64,000 bases of DNA from Anaerocolumna aminovalerica (GTDB lineage: Bacteria > Bacillota > Clostridia > Lachnospirales > Lachnospiraceae). Position numbers and translations under genes: made by a program. Below, piece after piece: positions 54,468 to 63,570 of the stretch. The stretch's first letter is position 1, and each line of letters starts with the position of its first letter. Location: assembly GCF_900115365.1 (NCBI RefSeq), contig NZ_FOWD01000019.1, positions 19,424 to 83,423 of the forward strand, in the 5' to 3' direction. The notes under the pieces were generated by a model. It had not been told where the DNA came from and searched no databases. It was given only the letters and a program-made list of their open reading frames with translations.

Positions 54468-55244
54468 AAAAATAAAAGGATCTATATATGTGAAGATAGT
54501 GCAGAAGGAATCTTTACCGCTATTTATGATGCATGGAGCAGTAGATATGGACATGAGTATAATCGTATTGAAGTTTCCATGAATAATGAGAATGGAATAA
54601 ATTTGGAACTTTTTTCAGAGTATATTTATGTTAAAACAGACGAAGAAAAGGCAGTTAAGGTTGCAAAAGCAATAAAAGAAAAGATATCTATGGAAGCCTA
54701 TGATATGGTCTGCCATGGAATATGGTCTGAAAAAGCAGAAAAGGCAGATATTGTGTACCGTTTCTTAATTCTGGGTTTTTCCATGGGGGCCAAGGTGGTA
54801 AATCATTTAGCCAATGATACTGTTATGAGTTTATTTGAGATGAACCGGAATGTATCCAATGAGGTTCATCACTTTCTGGGGTTTTTACGTTTTAAAGAAA
54901 TTAACAATCATATACTACTAGCAAAAATAAATCCAAAGAATGACATAGTAAGATTAATAGCACCTCATTTTTCGGACAGACTATCTAATGGAAACTTTAT
55001 TATTTACGATGAAAAAAGAAAAACTTCCATTGTTCATAAGGCTGGCTTTCCTTGGATTTATACAATAGGAGAACATCTGAATCTGGATAAAGCCGGGAAT
55101 TTTTCCAATGCAGAAGAAGAGTTTCAAAGTTTATGGAAAACTTTTTTTGAAACAATAGGAATAGAAGCAAGAACAAATCATAAACTTCAAAGGAATAATC
55201 TTCCATTAAGATTCCGAAATCATATGACAGAATTTAATAAATAG
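54465..55244 (+). CDS. TIGR03915 family putative DNA repair protein (DUF4130)
   Basis: This 259-residue protein begins YICEDSAEGIFTAIYDAWSS, the typical start of the TIGR03915/DUF4130 family, and includes a central FLRFKEINNHILLAKINP stretch that resembles uracil-DNA-glycosylase-fold relatives. It is the constant partner of the radical SAM protein encoded upstream. The pair is predicted to act on damaged DNA, but no activity is known to me. The start is fixed by the conserved 26-nt leader with its GAGG site. It is the last gene of the unit. Confidence 0.85.
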   Translation: MKNKRIYICEDSAEGIFTAIYDAWSSRYGHEYNRIEVSMNNENGINLELFSEYIYVKTDEEKAVKVAKAIKEKISMEAYDMVCHGIWSEKAEKADIVYRFLILGFSMGAKVVNHLANDTVMSLFEMNRNVSNEVHHFLGFLRFKEINNHILLAKINPKNDIVRLIAPHFSDRLSNGNFIIYDEKRKTSIVHKAGFPWIYTIGEHLNLDKAGNFSNAEEEFQSLWKTFFETIGIEARTNHKLQRNNLPLRFRNHMTEFNK

Positions 55245-55352
55245 TGAATTTTTAAAGCAAATTAAATCCAAGCATTTCTAATATGCATAATATAGAAAAA
55301 TCAGTGGGATACTAAACGAGTAAAATGAAATAATTTTATAGGAGGAGTATCC

Positions 55353-55784
55353 ATGAAAAGAAAACTATATTTATTATTAGCTGTTTGTTGTTTAACTTTC
55401 CTATCTTTTACTGCTTGTAATACTGGTAGAGGTACTAATAATTCAACTACATCAGATAGAAATGGTACTGGAAGTACGAATGTAGATGATAATAGAAATG
55501 GAACAACAAACGGAACAACAAACGGAACAACTAATGGTACTACCAATGGAACAACAACCAATGGTACTACAACAAACGGAACAACAACAAATGGAACCAC
55601 AACAAACGGAACTACAACAAACGGAACAACAACAAACGGAACAACAACCAATGGTACTACAACTAACGGAACCACAACAAACGGAACTACAACAAATGGT
55701 ACTAGAAATAATACCGTTGGTGGAGCAGTTGATAGGGTAGAAGATACCATTGAAAACAGAGTGAACAACAATAATAATCGTTAA
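55353..55784 (+). CDS. Small lipoprotein with Asn-Gly-Thr-Thr repeats
   Basis: This 143-residue lipoprotein has a signal peptide with lipobox SFTAC (Cys22) and a body made almost only of Asn, Gly and Thr. Repeats of the type NGTT, later TNGTT, run from about residue 49 to 117. The end (VGGAVDRVEDTIENRVN) is charged and helical. The DNA is a 12- to 15-bp tandem array. A GGAGGAG site precedes the ATG. The protein would be a flexible surface stalk; the number of repeats probably varies between strains. Confidence 0.7.
   Translation: MKRKLYLLLAVCCLTFLSFTACNTGRGTNNSTTSDRNGTGSTNVDDNRNGTTNGTTNGTTNGTTNGTTTNGTTTNGTTTNGTTTNGTTTNGTTTNGTTTNGTTTNGTTTNGTTTNGTRNNTVGGAVDRVEDTIENRVNNNNNR
55497..55703 (+). 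repeat. Tandem 12/15-bp coding repeat array
   Basis: Units such as ACAACAAACGGAACA repeat about 14 times with third-position changes (AAC/AAT, GGA/GGT, ACA/ACT/ACC). The first four units are 12 bp; the rest are 15 bp. Confidence 0.85.
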
Positions 55785-55801
55785 TTTTTAAGATTATTAA
55801 G

Positions 55802-55836
55802 AAACGAGTAGTTTAAAAGCTAAACTACTCGTTTTT
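55802..55836. terminator. Bidirectional terminator between the lipoprotein and fur-type genes
   Basis: AAACGAGTAGTTTA (55802-55815) pairs with 55821-55834, followed by T-rich DNA; it overlaps the stop codon of the minus-strand gene. Confidence 0.8.
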
Positions 55837-56226
55837 CTTTTTCAAACAATCCTTACAGGTGCCGGATATTTGTATATAATGATCAGATATAGAGAATCCT
55901 TCCTTTTTCATGACATCTTCTATTTCATGTATGGGACATAGTGGCAAATCAAACATTTTTTTACAACTGTCACATATTACATAATGCTTATGATGATTTG
56001 TATTGTCCTTAATTTGATAAAACAATTCATTGTCATTTAAATAGTATTTATCGATTAGATTTTGATTTAATAAGGAATCAATATTTCGATAAATGGTCGA
56101 TTTTGCAATGGTAGGTATTTCATGTATTATTTTTTGATATATATCATTAATCGACATAGGCCTTGAAGAATTGGTTAATATATCAAGTATTAATTGTCTT
56201 TGTTTTGTATTTCGTTTTTGTTCCAT
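55825..56226 (-). CDS. Fur family transcriptional regulator
   Basis: This 133-residue regulator has the Fur-type winged helix (RQLILDIL, AKSTIYRNIDSLLNQ) and a metal-binding C-terminal part with HHKHYVICDSC and a second CKDC pair. The two Cys pairs form the structural zinc site. Whether it is Fur, Zur or PerR cannot be decided; the regulatory ligands are not distinctive. It is a single gene with its own promoter (TTGACA at 56310-56315 on the minus strand). It controls metal or oxidative stress genes that are not in this window. Confidence 0.88.
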   Translation of the reverse strand: MEQKRNTKQRQLILDILTNSSRPMSINDIYQKIIHEIPTIAKSTIYRNIDSLLNQNLIDKYYLNDNELFYQIKDNTNHHKHYVICDSCKKMFDLPLCPIHEIEDVMKKEGFSISDHYIQISGTCKDCLKKKNE

Positions 56227-56285
56227 TAGCTATACTCCTTTGATGTGGTAAATAAAACAATGGAATGTTTACATATATTAAATAA

Positions 56286-56315
56286 AGTCTATCTCTATTT
56301 ATCTCATATTGTCAA
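56286..56315 (-). promoter_or_regulatory. Promoter of the Fur-family gene
   Basis: On the minus strand: perfect TTGACA (56310-56315), 18 bases and TAGACT (56286-56291). The start codon is 60 bases downstream. Confidence 0.55.
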
Positions 56316-56335
56316 TACTTTTATGGAGAAATCTG

Positions 56336-57523
56336 TTATGGTGAGGGTAATTCAATACTATAGAGCAGGTATTCTTTATTATTTATAGTAACCGTATTTT
56401 CTTTAGACATTCCGATTCTTTCCGCTACTTTGACAGACCTATAATTTTCCGGTTCAATAACTGTCACAATTCTTTGAATATGCAGGATATGAAAGGCATA
56501 ATCAATAACTGCTTTCCCACTTTCGGATGCGAAACCTGATCCCCAATAATCTTTTGATAAAAGATAACCTAGTTCAATTTCTTCTTTTTCCTGGATTTTT
56601 CTATTTTGGATTCCGCATCTGCCAATTAATTTACCGGTTTCTTTATGATATATACCCCATAAACCGTATCCGTAGAAGGAGTATATATTTTTTATGTAAG
56701 CTTTTTGTTTCTCTATTTCAATGTCTAAATCCTTATCAACATCTTCAATGTGTTTATTCACATCAGGCTGAGCGTATATTTCCTTCAAATCATCCAAATC
56801 ATTTTCAGAAAGTTCTCTTATAATTAATCTGGAGGTATCAGCTATAGTAACAGGCTCTCCATTCACTCTTGCATGAATCTGATTCACGTAGTTGTAATCA
56901 ATTTCGTCAAAACCTTCTATAATAATACAGGCATCTGATAAGTTCTGATTCCCGGAATTGGGATTAGCAAATCCGATTACAGGAATGCCTGCTGATTTTC
57001 CAGCCATAAGTCCGCTATAAGAATCTTCTATAATAATGCATTCATTAGTATGAACGCCTAATTCCCTGGCAGCTTTTATGAATACATCAGGTGCAGGTTT
57101 TGGATGCTTCACTGTAGTTCCGCTGATTAAATGATCAAAATATTTTTTGATTCCCAGTGAACTTACTACTTCTTCTATATCCTGGGAAGAGGAAGAAGAA
57201 GCTATGGCTAATTTTATACCATGCCGATACAAGTCCTGGATTAATTCCTTTGTATAAGGAATAGGGGAATAACCTTCTTTATCAAGTAATTGTTTTCTGG
57301 ATTTATTATATAAATCTAACAATTCCTCAATGCTATAGGTCAGATTATAATCATAAATGATAGTTTCTAACATATCTGCATTAGTTCTTCCAATAAATTG
57401 ATAACAATACTCTAAAGTAATGTTAACACCTATATTTTCAAATGCCAATAGGGCAGCCTTAGCATGTAGTGGTTCACTGTCAATTAGCACTCCATCCATA
57501 TCAAAAATTACAGCCTTTAACAT
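56336..57523 (-). CDS. HAD-family phosphatase fused to GNAT acetyltransferase
   Basis: This 395-residue protein has two enzymes in one chain. Residues ~1-215 are a HAD hydrolase of the beta-phosphoglucomutase group (FDMDGVLIDSEP, IASSSSSQDIEEV, KPAPDVFIKAA, EDSYSGLMAG). Residues ~220-395 are a RimJ/RimL-type N-acetyltransferase (IGRCGIQNR, ELGYLLSKDYWGSGFASE, NYRSVKVAERIGM). The start at 57523 is fixed by AAGGAGG upstream; an earlier ATG at 57544 would put that site inside the gene. The substrates are unknown. The fusion suggests consecutive use of one metabolite or simple gene fusion. Confidence 0.88.
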   Translation of the reverse strand: MLKAVIFDMDGVLIDSEPLHAKAALLAFENIGVNITLEYCYQFIGRTNADMLETIIYDYNLTYSIEELLDLYNKSRKQLLDKEGYSPIPYTKELIQDLYRHGIKLAIASSSSSQDIEEVVSSLGIKKYFDHLISGTTVKHPKPAPDVFIKAARELGVHTNECIIIEDSYSGLMAGKSAGIPVIGFANPNSGNQNLSDACIIIEGFDEIDYNYVNQIHARVNGEPVTIADTSRLIIRELSENDLDDLKEIYAQPDVNKHIEDVDKDLDIEIEKQKAYIKNIYSFYGYGLWGIYHKETGKLIGRCGIQNRKIQEKEEIELGYLLSKDYWGSGFASESGKAVIDYAFHILHIQRIVTVIEPENYRSVKVAERIGMSKENTVTINNKEYLLYSIELPSP

Positions 57524-57551
57524 TGTAAGTTCCTCCTTAACCATTTACACT

Positions 57552-57580
57552 ATTATAGCAGAAGTAAACATGGATTTGAA
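57552..57580 (-). promoter_or_regulatory. Promoter of the HAD-GNAT gene
   Basis: On the minus strand: TTCAAA (57575-57580), 17 bases and extended -10 TGCTATAAT (hexamer 57552-57557). Confidence 0.65.
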
Positions 57581-57729
57581 TAGCAAGATGATTGGCAGTA
57601 AAAGAAGGATTCATAATTAATCAGTGTATGAACCAAGATGGTATATAATTAAATAATATCTATAGAATTGCCTTTGTTTTTAGGTTTATCCAGTGGATTT
57701 AGGCTTCTTCCTTCATTCAAATAACTTCT

Positions 57730-57757
57730 TTTACAATTAACCTTTGTATGATATAAT
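57730..57757 (+). promoter_or_regulatory. Promoter of the rRNA methyltransferase gene
   Basis: TTTACA (57730-57735), 16 bases and TATAAT (57752-57757). Its -10 is part of the GATATAAT repeat. The leader would be about 150 nt. Confidence 0.6.
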
Positions 57758-57905
57758 AACGCGTAGTGAACATCCACAAGCTTTCTTGTGGATAGGAGCG
57801 GAGCACAATATCAGTAACGGAAGGGCTCCTGATATAATTAAGGTTTAGTGAGCGTATGTAAACCTGCTTCATATAGGAGCAGAACTTATATTGCAGAAAT
57901 TGGAG
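57746..57905. repeat. GATATAAT-bounded hairpin repeats, copies B and C in tandem
   Basis: Copy B (57746-57838) has GATATAAT, the hairpin ATCCACAAG/CTTGTGGAT (57772-57793), GGAGCGGAGC and a second hairpin ATATCAG/CTGATAT (57808-57835). Copy C begins at the second GATATAAT (57831) and has AGTGAGC and GGAGCAGAAC at matching places. Copy A is at 37336. Confidence 0.5.
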
Positions 57906-57915
57906 AAAATCATAT

Positions 57916-59118
57916 ATGGAAAAAGCAATTGTGAAATTAATAAAAGGTGAAGGAAGAACATTAAAATCCGGAGGTATGTGGGTATTTGATAATGAGATAG
58001 ATTCTATTACCGGAGATTTTGAGAATGGAGATATAGTTGACATACATGATTTTGATGGCTATTTTATGGGAAGGGGCTTTATCAATACCAATTCCAAAAT
58101 AGTAGTCAGAATTATGACCAGAATAAAAGGACAGGAAATCGATACACCATTTTTAAAGACACGTATTGAAGCTGCTTGGGAATATAGAAAAAGAACAGTA
58201 GATACAAGTAGCTGCCGCATTATTTTTGGTGAAGCGGATTTCCTGCCGGGAATTGTTGTAGATAAATTCTCAGATGTATTAGTTGTCCAGTCACTGGCTT
58301 TGGGAATAGACCGTATGAAGAATATAATTATTGAACTGTTAAAAGAGATTTTATTAATTGACGGAATTCAGATTCGTGGTGTATATGAACGCAGTGATGC
58401 GAAGGTGCGTATACAAGAAGGTATGGAACGGATCAAAGGTTTTCTGGGAGAACCTTTTGATACTAAGATTCAGATTATTGAAAATGGTGTAAAATATAAT
58501 GTAGATGTAGAGGAAGGTCAAAAGACCGGTTTCTTTTTAGATCAAAAATATAATCGTGAAGCCATAAAGAAATTGTGTAAAGGAGCAGAGGTTTTGGACT
58601 GCTTTACACATACAGGATCTTTTGCGTTAAATGCCGGTTTAGCCGGGGCTAAAAGTGTATTAGGAGTAGATGCATCGGAACTGGGAGTAAAGCAGGCAGA
58701 AGAAAATGCAGCACTTAATGGTCTACAGGAAGTAGTGCATTTTCAATGTGCAGATGTTTTTGAGTTATTACCGGAATTGGAGAAGCAGGGTAAAAAATTT
58801 GATGTTATAATTTTGGATCCTCCTGCATTTACAAAGTCCAGGAATTCTGTTAAAAATGCAGTAAAGGGTTATCGTGAAATTAATCTTCGGGCGATGAAAT
58901 TGCTGAAAGATGGAGGGTTTTTAGCAACCTGTTCCTGCTCTCATTTTATGACTCCGGATTTATTTTCAGATACGATTGGACAGGCAGCTAAACATGTAAG
59001 AAAGAGATTAAGACAGGTTGAATACCGTACTCAGGCTCCGGATCATCCGATTCTTTGGGCCGCAGATGAGTCTTATTATTTAAAATTCTTTATATTCCAG
59101 GTTTGCGATGAAAGATAG
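57916..59118 (+). CDS. Class I SAM-dependent rRNA (cytosine-C5) methyltransferase, RlmI-like
   Basis: This 400-residue enzyme has an N-terminal PUA domain (HPGGMWVFDNEID-like start), a central GYFMGRGFIN stretch and a C-terminal Rossmann methyltransferase: EVLDCFTHTGSFALNAG for SAM binding, then VIILDPPAFTKS and LATCSCSHFM with the catalytic Cys. It matches the RlmI family, which modifies 23S rRNA. Its promoter and leader contain the tandem GATATAAT repeats. The folate cluster begins 56 bases downstream on the same strand, so read-through is possible. Confidence 0.9.
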   Translation: MEKAIVKLIKGEGRTLKSGGMWVFDNEIDSITGDFENGDIVDIHDFDGYFMGRGFINTNSKIVVRIMTRIKGQEIDTPFLKTRIEAAWEYRKRTVDTSSCRIIFGEADFLPGIVVDKFSDVLVVQSLALGIDRMKNIIIELLKEILLIDGIQIRGVYERSDAKVRIQEGMERIKGFLGEPFDTKIQIIENGVKYNVDVEEGQKTGFFLDQKYNREAIKKLCKGAEVLDCFTHTGSFALNAGLAGAKSVLGVDASELGVKQAEENAALNGLQEVVHFQCADVFELLPELEKQGKKFDVIILDPPAFTKSRNSVKNAVKGYREINLRAMKLLKDGGFLATCSCSHFMTPDLFSDTIGQAAKHVRKRLRQVEYRTQAPDHPILWAADESYYLKFFIFQVCDER

Positions 59119-59174
59119 TTTATTATTTTAGACTAAGGAAAGAAAGACATAGGAAAGAAAGACACAGGTGTAAT

Positions 59175-60545
59175 ATGACCATTGTAGAAGCTTATAAATT
59201 CATAGAAGAATCAAATAAATATGGCAGCGTGTTGGGGCTTTCGTCTATGAAGACACTTTTAGCACGATTAGGAAATCCACAGGAACAATTAAAGTTTGTA
59301 CATGTGGCCGGTACGAATGGAAAGGGTACTACTGCAGCTTATATTTCTGCTGTTCTTGCAGCAGCAGGCTATTATGTAGGAAGATATATTTCACCGGCAG
59401 TATTAAATAAAAGAGAAATAATTCAGATATCCTATAAATATGAGGCTTCCCATATTATAAGTAATGAGAATGGACAGAAGAGGGATACAGAGCCAGTTAA
59501 ACATTCATCTATATTAACAAAATATATTTCAGAAGAAGATATTACATGCTATATAGAACAAATTCAAAAAGCTTGTGTCTCGATAACGGCAGAAGGTCTG
59601 CCTCATCCTACTGTTTTTGAAATAGAAACAGCTATGTCTTTCTTGTACTTTTTAGATTCCAAATGCCAGATTGTTGTTTTAGAGGTTGGTTTGGGAGGCA
59701 GATTAGATGCAACCAATGTTATAAACACTGTGGAGTGTGCAGTTTTAACTTCTATCAGTATGGATCATATGCATATTTTAGGCAATACTTTGGAACAGAT
59801 AGCAAGGGAAAAGGCTGGAATTATTAAACCGGGTATTGAGGTAATTTCCTATGATCAAAAACCGGAGGCGAGAAAAGTTATTGAGGAAGTATGCAAAGAG
59901 ATGGAATCTGGTGTGACCTTTGCCGACTTTAACAACATTAAGATAGAAGAGCAGGATTTAAAGGGTACTATATTTTCCTATGAGGAATGGAAACATCTGC
60001 ACATAAATCTATTAGGTGAAAATCAGGTTAAAAATGCAGTTACGGCTATATTAACAATAAAAGCCTTGCAAAGGTCCGGTTACTCCATAACAGAGGAAGA
60101 TATTTATACAGGTCTTTCAAATGCCAGCTGGAGAGGCAGATTTGAAATCTTAAAGAGAGAACCATTATTTATAGTAGATGGGGCTCATAATGAAGATGCT
60201 GCTGTTTCTTTAGCGAAAAATATAAATATTTATTTGAAAAATAAAAGAATAATTTACATTATGGGAGTGTTGGCAGATAAAGATTATAATGCTGTATTAA
60301 AACATACAGGGAAATATGCCAGTGTAATCCTAACCATAACTCCTGATAATTCCCGTGGATTAAGTTCCAGCGTATTGGCAGAGGCGGCAAATCAATATTG
60401 TAGTGTAGTTTATGACTGCAGTAGGGTTCCTGATGCTGTAAAGATGGCTTATAATATTGCAGGAGAAAGTGATGTAATATTAGCCTTTGGTTCTTTATCA
60501 TATTTAAAAGAAGTGTATCAAGTATTGGATGTTACGATAAAATAG
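59175..60545 (+). CDS. folC: Folylpolyglutamate synthase / dihydrofolate synthase
   Basis: This 456-residue enzyme has the Mur-ligase-type ATP loop VAGTNGKGTTAAY near residue 40, LEVGLGGRLDATNV, SMDHMHILGNT and the C-terminal VDGAHNEDA. It adds glutamate to dihydropteroate and folates. It is ~25 residues longer than usual because of an insert around residues 85-115 (KREIIQISYKYEASH onward). It starts the folate cluster. The start lies after an ACAGGTG stretch, which is a weak ribosome-binding site. The folE gene follows 37 bases later. Confidence 0.93.
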   Translation: MTIVEAYKFIEESNKYGSVLGLSSMKTLLARLGNPQEQLKFVHVAGTNGKGTTAAYISAVLAAAGYYVGRYISPAVLNKREIIQISYKYEASHIISNENGQKRDTEPVKHSSILTKYISEEDITCYIEQIQKACVSITAEGLPHPTVFEIETAMSFLYFLDSKCQIVVLEVGLGGRLDATNVINTVECAVLTSISMDHMHILGNTLEQIAREKAGIIKPGIEVISYDQKPEARKVIEEVCKEMESGVTFADFNNIKIEEQDLKGTIFSYEEWKHLHINLLGENQVKNAVTAILTIKALQRSGYSITEEDIYTGLSNASWRGRFEILKREPLFIVDGAHNEDAAVSLAKNINIYLKNKRIIYIMGVLADKDYNAVLKHTGKYASVILTITPDNSRGLSSSVLAEAANQYCSVVYDCSRVPDAVKMAYNIAGESDVILAFGSLSYLKEVYQVLDVTIK

Positions 60546-60582
60546 AGATTAATACAAAGGATTTGGCAGATGGGAGAAGAAG

Positions 60583-61134
60583 ATGGATCAGAAGAAAATT
60601 GAAGAAGGGGTAAAACTTCTCTTGGAAGGCATCGGTGAAGATGTAAAACGGGAAGGGCTGCTGGAGACTCCAAGAAGAGTTGCCAAAATGTGTGAAGAAA
60701 TATTTGGCGGATTAAAAACAGATGCCGAAGAATATCTTGTAAAAACTTTTACAGCTACTAATAATGAAATAATAGTGGAAAAAGAGATTCCCTTTTATTC
60801 AATGTGTGAACATCATTTGCTTCCTTTCTATGGTAAAGCGCATATTGGATATATTCCTGATGGAAAAGTAGTGGGGTTAAGCAAGCTTGCAAGAACCGTT
60901 GAAGTATATGGGAAACGTCCCCAGATACAGGAACAAATGACAGCCCAAATCGCAGATGATATTATGAAATATCTAAATCCAAAGGGAGTAATTGTAGTGC
61001 TGGAGGCGGAACATATGTGTATGACTATGCGGGGTGTCCGCAAACCAGGTACGCTGACCACTACTTTAGTAACCAGAGGAGCTTTTGAACAAAATCAGGA
61101 GCTAAAGAATACATTTTTTCAGCTAATAAAATAA
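60583..61134 (+). CDS. folE: GTP cyclohydrolase I
   Basis: This 183-residue enzyme has the zinc and active-site motif [19 protein letters not shown] and the end [12 protein letters not shown]. It opens GTP to give 7,8-dihydroneopterin triphosphate, the first step of folate synthesis. The length is normal for the bacterial family. It lies between folC and folP in one operon. The start has a GGGAGAAGAAG site. No folate riboswitch is seen before it. Confidence 0.96.
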   Translation: MDQKKIEEGVKLLLEGIGEDVKREGLLETPRRVAKMCEEIFGGLKTDAEEYLVKTFTATNNEIIVEKEIPFYSMCEHHLLPFYGKAHIGYIPDGKVVGLSKLARTVEVYGKRPQIQEQMTAQIADDIMKYLNPKGVIVVLEAEHMCMTMRGVRKPGTLTTTLVTRGAFEQNQELKNTFFQLIK

Positions 61135-61224
61135 CACCTTTCAGAATTATTTATTGTTTTTAATTATTGGGAGAGCCGTAATATTATTGTGAAAAGGTAT
61201 TCATAAAGGCAGGTGTTTAATGAA

Positions 61225-62034
61225 ATGATTATTGGGAATAAAGAGTTTAAAATTAAGGAAAGAACCTATATTATGGGTATTCTTAATGTAACACCGGATT
61301 CTTTTTCCGATGGCGGAAGATTTAATACTTTATCCAATGCCTTGAAACGTGCAGAACAGATGATAAAGGAAGGTGCAGATATTATTGATATTGGCGGTGA
61401 ATCAACCCGTCCTAATTATACAATGATCTCCCAGGAAGAAGAAATTGAGAGAGTGGTACCGGTTATTAAAGAATTAAAAAAACATTTTGATATTCCTTTA
61501 TCTGTTGATACGTATAAAAGTAAGGTAGCTGAAGCTTCTTTAGATGCCGGTGCTGATTTGATTAATGATATATGGGGGCTAAAATACGATACAAACATGG
61601 CAAATGTCATTAGCAAATATAATGCAGCCACATGTATTATGCATAACAGAAAAGAAATTATATATGATAACTATATGGAAGATGTGCTTTCAGACCTGCA
61701 GGAAAGTATTGATATTGCTTTATCCGCCGGTATTAAAAGGGATAAAATCATAATAGACCCGGGAGTTGGATTTGCAAAAACCTATGAAATGAATTTAACT
61801 ATTGTAAATCGTCTGGAAGAACTTCAGAAATTTAAGCTGCCGGTTCTACTTGGAACTTCGAGAAAATCAATGATTGGTAAAGCGCTAGATGAAACTGTAG
61901 AAAACCGATTAGAAGGAACCCTTGCAACTACTGTTATGGGTGTTATGAAGGGCTGTGATTTTGTAAGAGTACATGATGTTTTAGCAAACCTTCGGACAAT
62001 TCGAATGACAGAAGCAATACTAAGGGAACGTTAA
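61225..62034 (+). CDS. folP: Dihydropteroate synthase
   Basis: This 269-residue enzyme has GILNVTPDSFSDGG, DIGGESTRPN and LLGTSRKSMIG, the motifs that bind the pterin and p-aminobenzoate. It joins dihydropterin pyrophosphate with p-aminobenzoate. I chose ATG 61225, 9 bases after AGGTG; a GTG at 61213 is the alternative and would add four residues. It is the target of sulfonamides. The folB-folK fusion gene follows. Confidence 0.95.
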   Translation: MIIGNKEFKIKERTYIMGILNVTPDSFSDGGRFNTLSNALKRAEQMIKEGADIIDIGGESTRPNYTMISQEEEIERVVPVIKELKKHFDIPLSVDTYKSKVAEASLDAGADLINDIWGLKYDTNMANVISKYNAATCIMHNRKEIIYDNYMEDVLSDLQESIDIALSAGIKRDKIIIDPGVGFAKTYEMNLTIVNRLEELQKFKLPVLLGTSRKSMIGKALDETVENRLEGTLATTVMGVMKGCDFVRVHDVLANLRTIRMTEAILRER

Positions 62035-62118
62035 GTGCTGGTGAGAAAATTAAAATTGTCACAGGGTAATTTTGTACTTGCCCCAAATTCGCAGGCATTA
62101 GAAGTATGGAGAATTAAT

Positions 62119-62940
62119 ATGGATAAAATAGTAATTTCAAACCTTGAAGTATTTTCCCATCATGGTGTATATAAAGAAGAGAATGTATTAGGGCAGAAGT
62201 TTTTAGTATCTGTAGAAATTTTTACAGATTTATCAGCTGCTACAAAAAATGATGACTTATCAAAATCAATTAATTACGGAGAAGTATGCCATTTTATAAA
62301 AAAAGAAATGGAGCAAAATACCTTCAAGTTAATTGAAGCCTTGACCGCACATTTATCAAAGAAAATATTAATAGAGTTTAAGAATATAGAAAAAGTGAAA
62401 GTGGAAGTAAAAAAACCCTGGGCACCTATACTTTTACCCATAGATACTGTATCTGTAGAAATGGAAAGGGGATGGCATACCGTTTATATAAGTCTAGGAT
62501 CCAATATGGGAGACAGGGAACAAAACCTGACTTCCGCAATAGACTTATTAAAATCCCACCAGGAGTGCCAGGTAGTAAAAGTATCCTCCTATAGTAATAC
62601 AAAGCCGGTGGGAGAAGTGGAGCAGGAAGATTTTCTAAACTGTGCACTGGAACTAAAAACCCTGAAGACACCGGAAGAATTATTGGACTTTATTAGCGAA
62701 ATAGAAAACAAATTAAAGAGAGTCCGAACCATCCACTGGGGCCCCCGAACCATTGACCTGGACATCTTGTTCTATGATCATACCATTATCAATACAGAAA
62801 GATTGACCATACCACACCCGGAAATACTTAATCGGGAATTTGTCTTAAATCCAATGTGTGAAATTGCTCCTTATTATATGCACCCAATTTATAATCAAAC
62901 CGTAAGTCAATTATACGAAAATTATAAAAGAAACAATTAA
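62119..62940 (+). CDS. folBK: Bifunctional dihydroneopterin aldolase / HPPK
   Basis: This 273-residue protein is a fusion. Residues ~1-118 are dihydroneopterin aldolase (NLEVFSHHGVYKEEN, KVEVKKPWAP), and residues ~120-273 are 6-hydroxymethyl-dihydropterin pyrophosphokinase (YISLGSNMGDREQNL, WGPRTIDLDILFYD, IPHPEILNREFVL). The ATG at 62119 is preferred because TATGGAG lies 7 bases upstream. The frame is open back to a GTG at 62035, directly after the folP stop, which would add 28 residues. It supplies the pyrophosphorylated pterin for FolP. The fusion order B-K is common in Firmicutes. Confidence 0.93.
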   Translation: MDKIVISNLEVFSHHGVYKEENVLGQKFLVSVEIFTDLSAATKNDDLSKSINYGEVCHFIKKEMEQNTFKLIEALTAHLSKKILIEFKNIEKVKVEVKKPWAPILLPIDTVSVEMERGWHTVYISLGSNMGDREQNLTSAIDLLKSHQECQVVKVSSYSNTKPVGEVEQEDFLNCALELKTLKTPEELLDFISEIENKLKRVRTIHWGPRTIDLDILFYDHTIINTERLTIPHPEILNREFVLNPMCEIAPYYMHPIYNQTVSQLYENYKRNN

Positions 62941-62967
62941 AAATTTAGCTTATTTAACGATAGGACG

Positions 62968-63200
62968 CTTTGCTCTGTAGTTTGTTGGAAATCAGAAAGT
63001 GCTCATTAAAGCGTTCATAATGACTCAATTTATATGTTCAAGGATAACAGGGTGTATATTATAAATTTTGCTACCTTACCCTGTCGGCCGGATTACGCAA
63101 AATTTATAATATACACCCTGTTATCCTAATTTAGTTTATGAGAGTCATTATGAAAGCTCAATGAGTACTTTCTGATTTTAATTTATGTTGTGAAGCAAAG
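62968..63200. repeat. 233-bp imperfect inverted-repeat element
   Basis: Perfect 29-bp core arms (63042-63070 and 63098-63126) surround a 27-base GC-rich loop. Outer arms (62968-63041 and 63127-63200) match imperfectly, sharing AAATCAGAAAGT, TTCATAATGACTC and CTTTGCT blocks. Transposon-like in form but without an open frame; it may be a non-autonomous element. Confidence 0.75.
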
Positions 63201-63518
63201 CTGTTTATGAAATAATTTTAATTACATCAATCAAGTTTAAATATATATTATGTATACTTAAGGAATAAATTCTCTGTCAGACAATAACTATTATTCTTTC
63301 CATATAAATAAAACAAATAGGTTCTCATTTCATATTATCTGTTTTAATAGCTTTAAAAAATTCTATATCTATCTATATAAGTTTTAAATATCTATTCCAA
63401 AAGAATTAAAACCTTTTCGAAACCTCCAAAGTTCAATTTATACATTGAGGTAAAGTTATATATTGAAACTTGTATTTAATTTAGTGCTTTAATTAATATA
63501 ACATTCATTTAGTATACC
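63201..63518. other. AT-rich intergenic DNA, nothing recognised
   Basis: No coding frame, hairpin or known motif of note is visible between the inverted-repeat element and the IS end. Confidence 0.5.
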
Positions 63519-63548
63519 CATGGACTTGTGTCAATAACGTAGACACAA
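63519..63548. mobile_element. Probable right end of the IS3-type element
   Basis: TGGACTTGTGTCAATAACG then TAGACACAAAAAG lies just beyond the transposase stop and contains a TGTGTC/GACACA dyad. The left end is outside the window, so the terminal inverted repeat cannot be confirmed. Confidence 0.4.
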
Positions 63549-63570
63549 AAAGTTTAACTTTTGATGCGGC

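Noticed and set aside
55301..55771. Val/Pro-rich minus-strand frame opposite the repeat lipoprotein
   Set aside because: It is the antisense of the tandem NGTT repeats; the plus-strand frame has a lipobox and a strong ribosome-binding site.
61135..61212. THF riboswitch in the folate cluster
   Set aside because: The short gaps around folE and folP lack its conserved core; no folate-sensing leader is visible before folC either.
63040..63057. Resemblance of the inverted-repeat core to the I-SceI homing endonuclease site
   Set aside because: Only part of the 18-base site matches, no intron or endonuclease gene is present, and chance similarity is likely.
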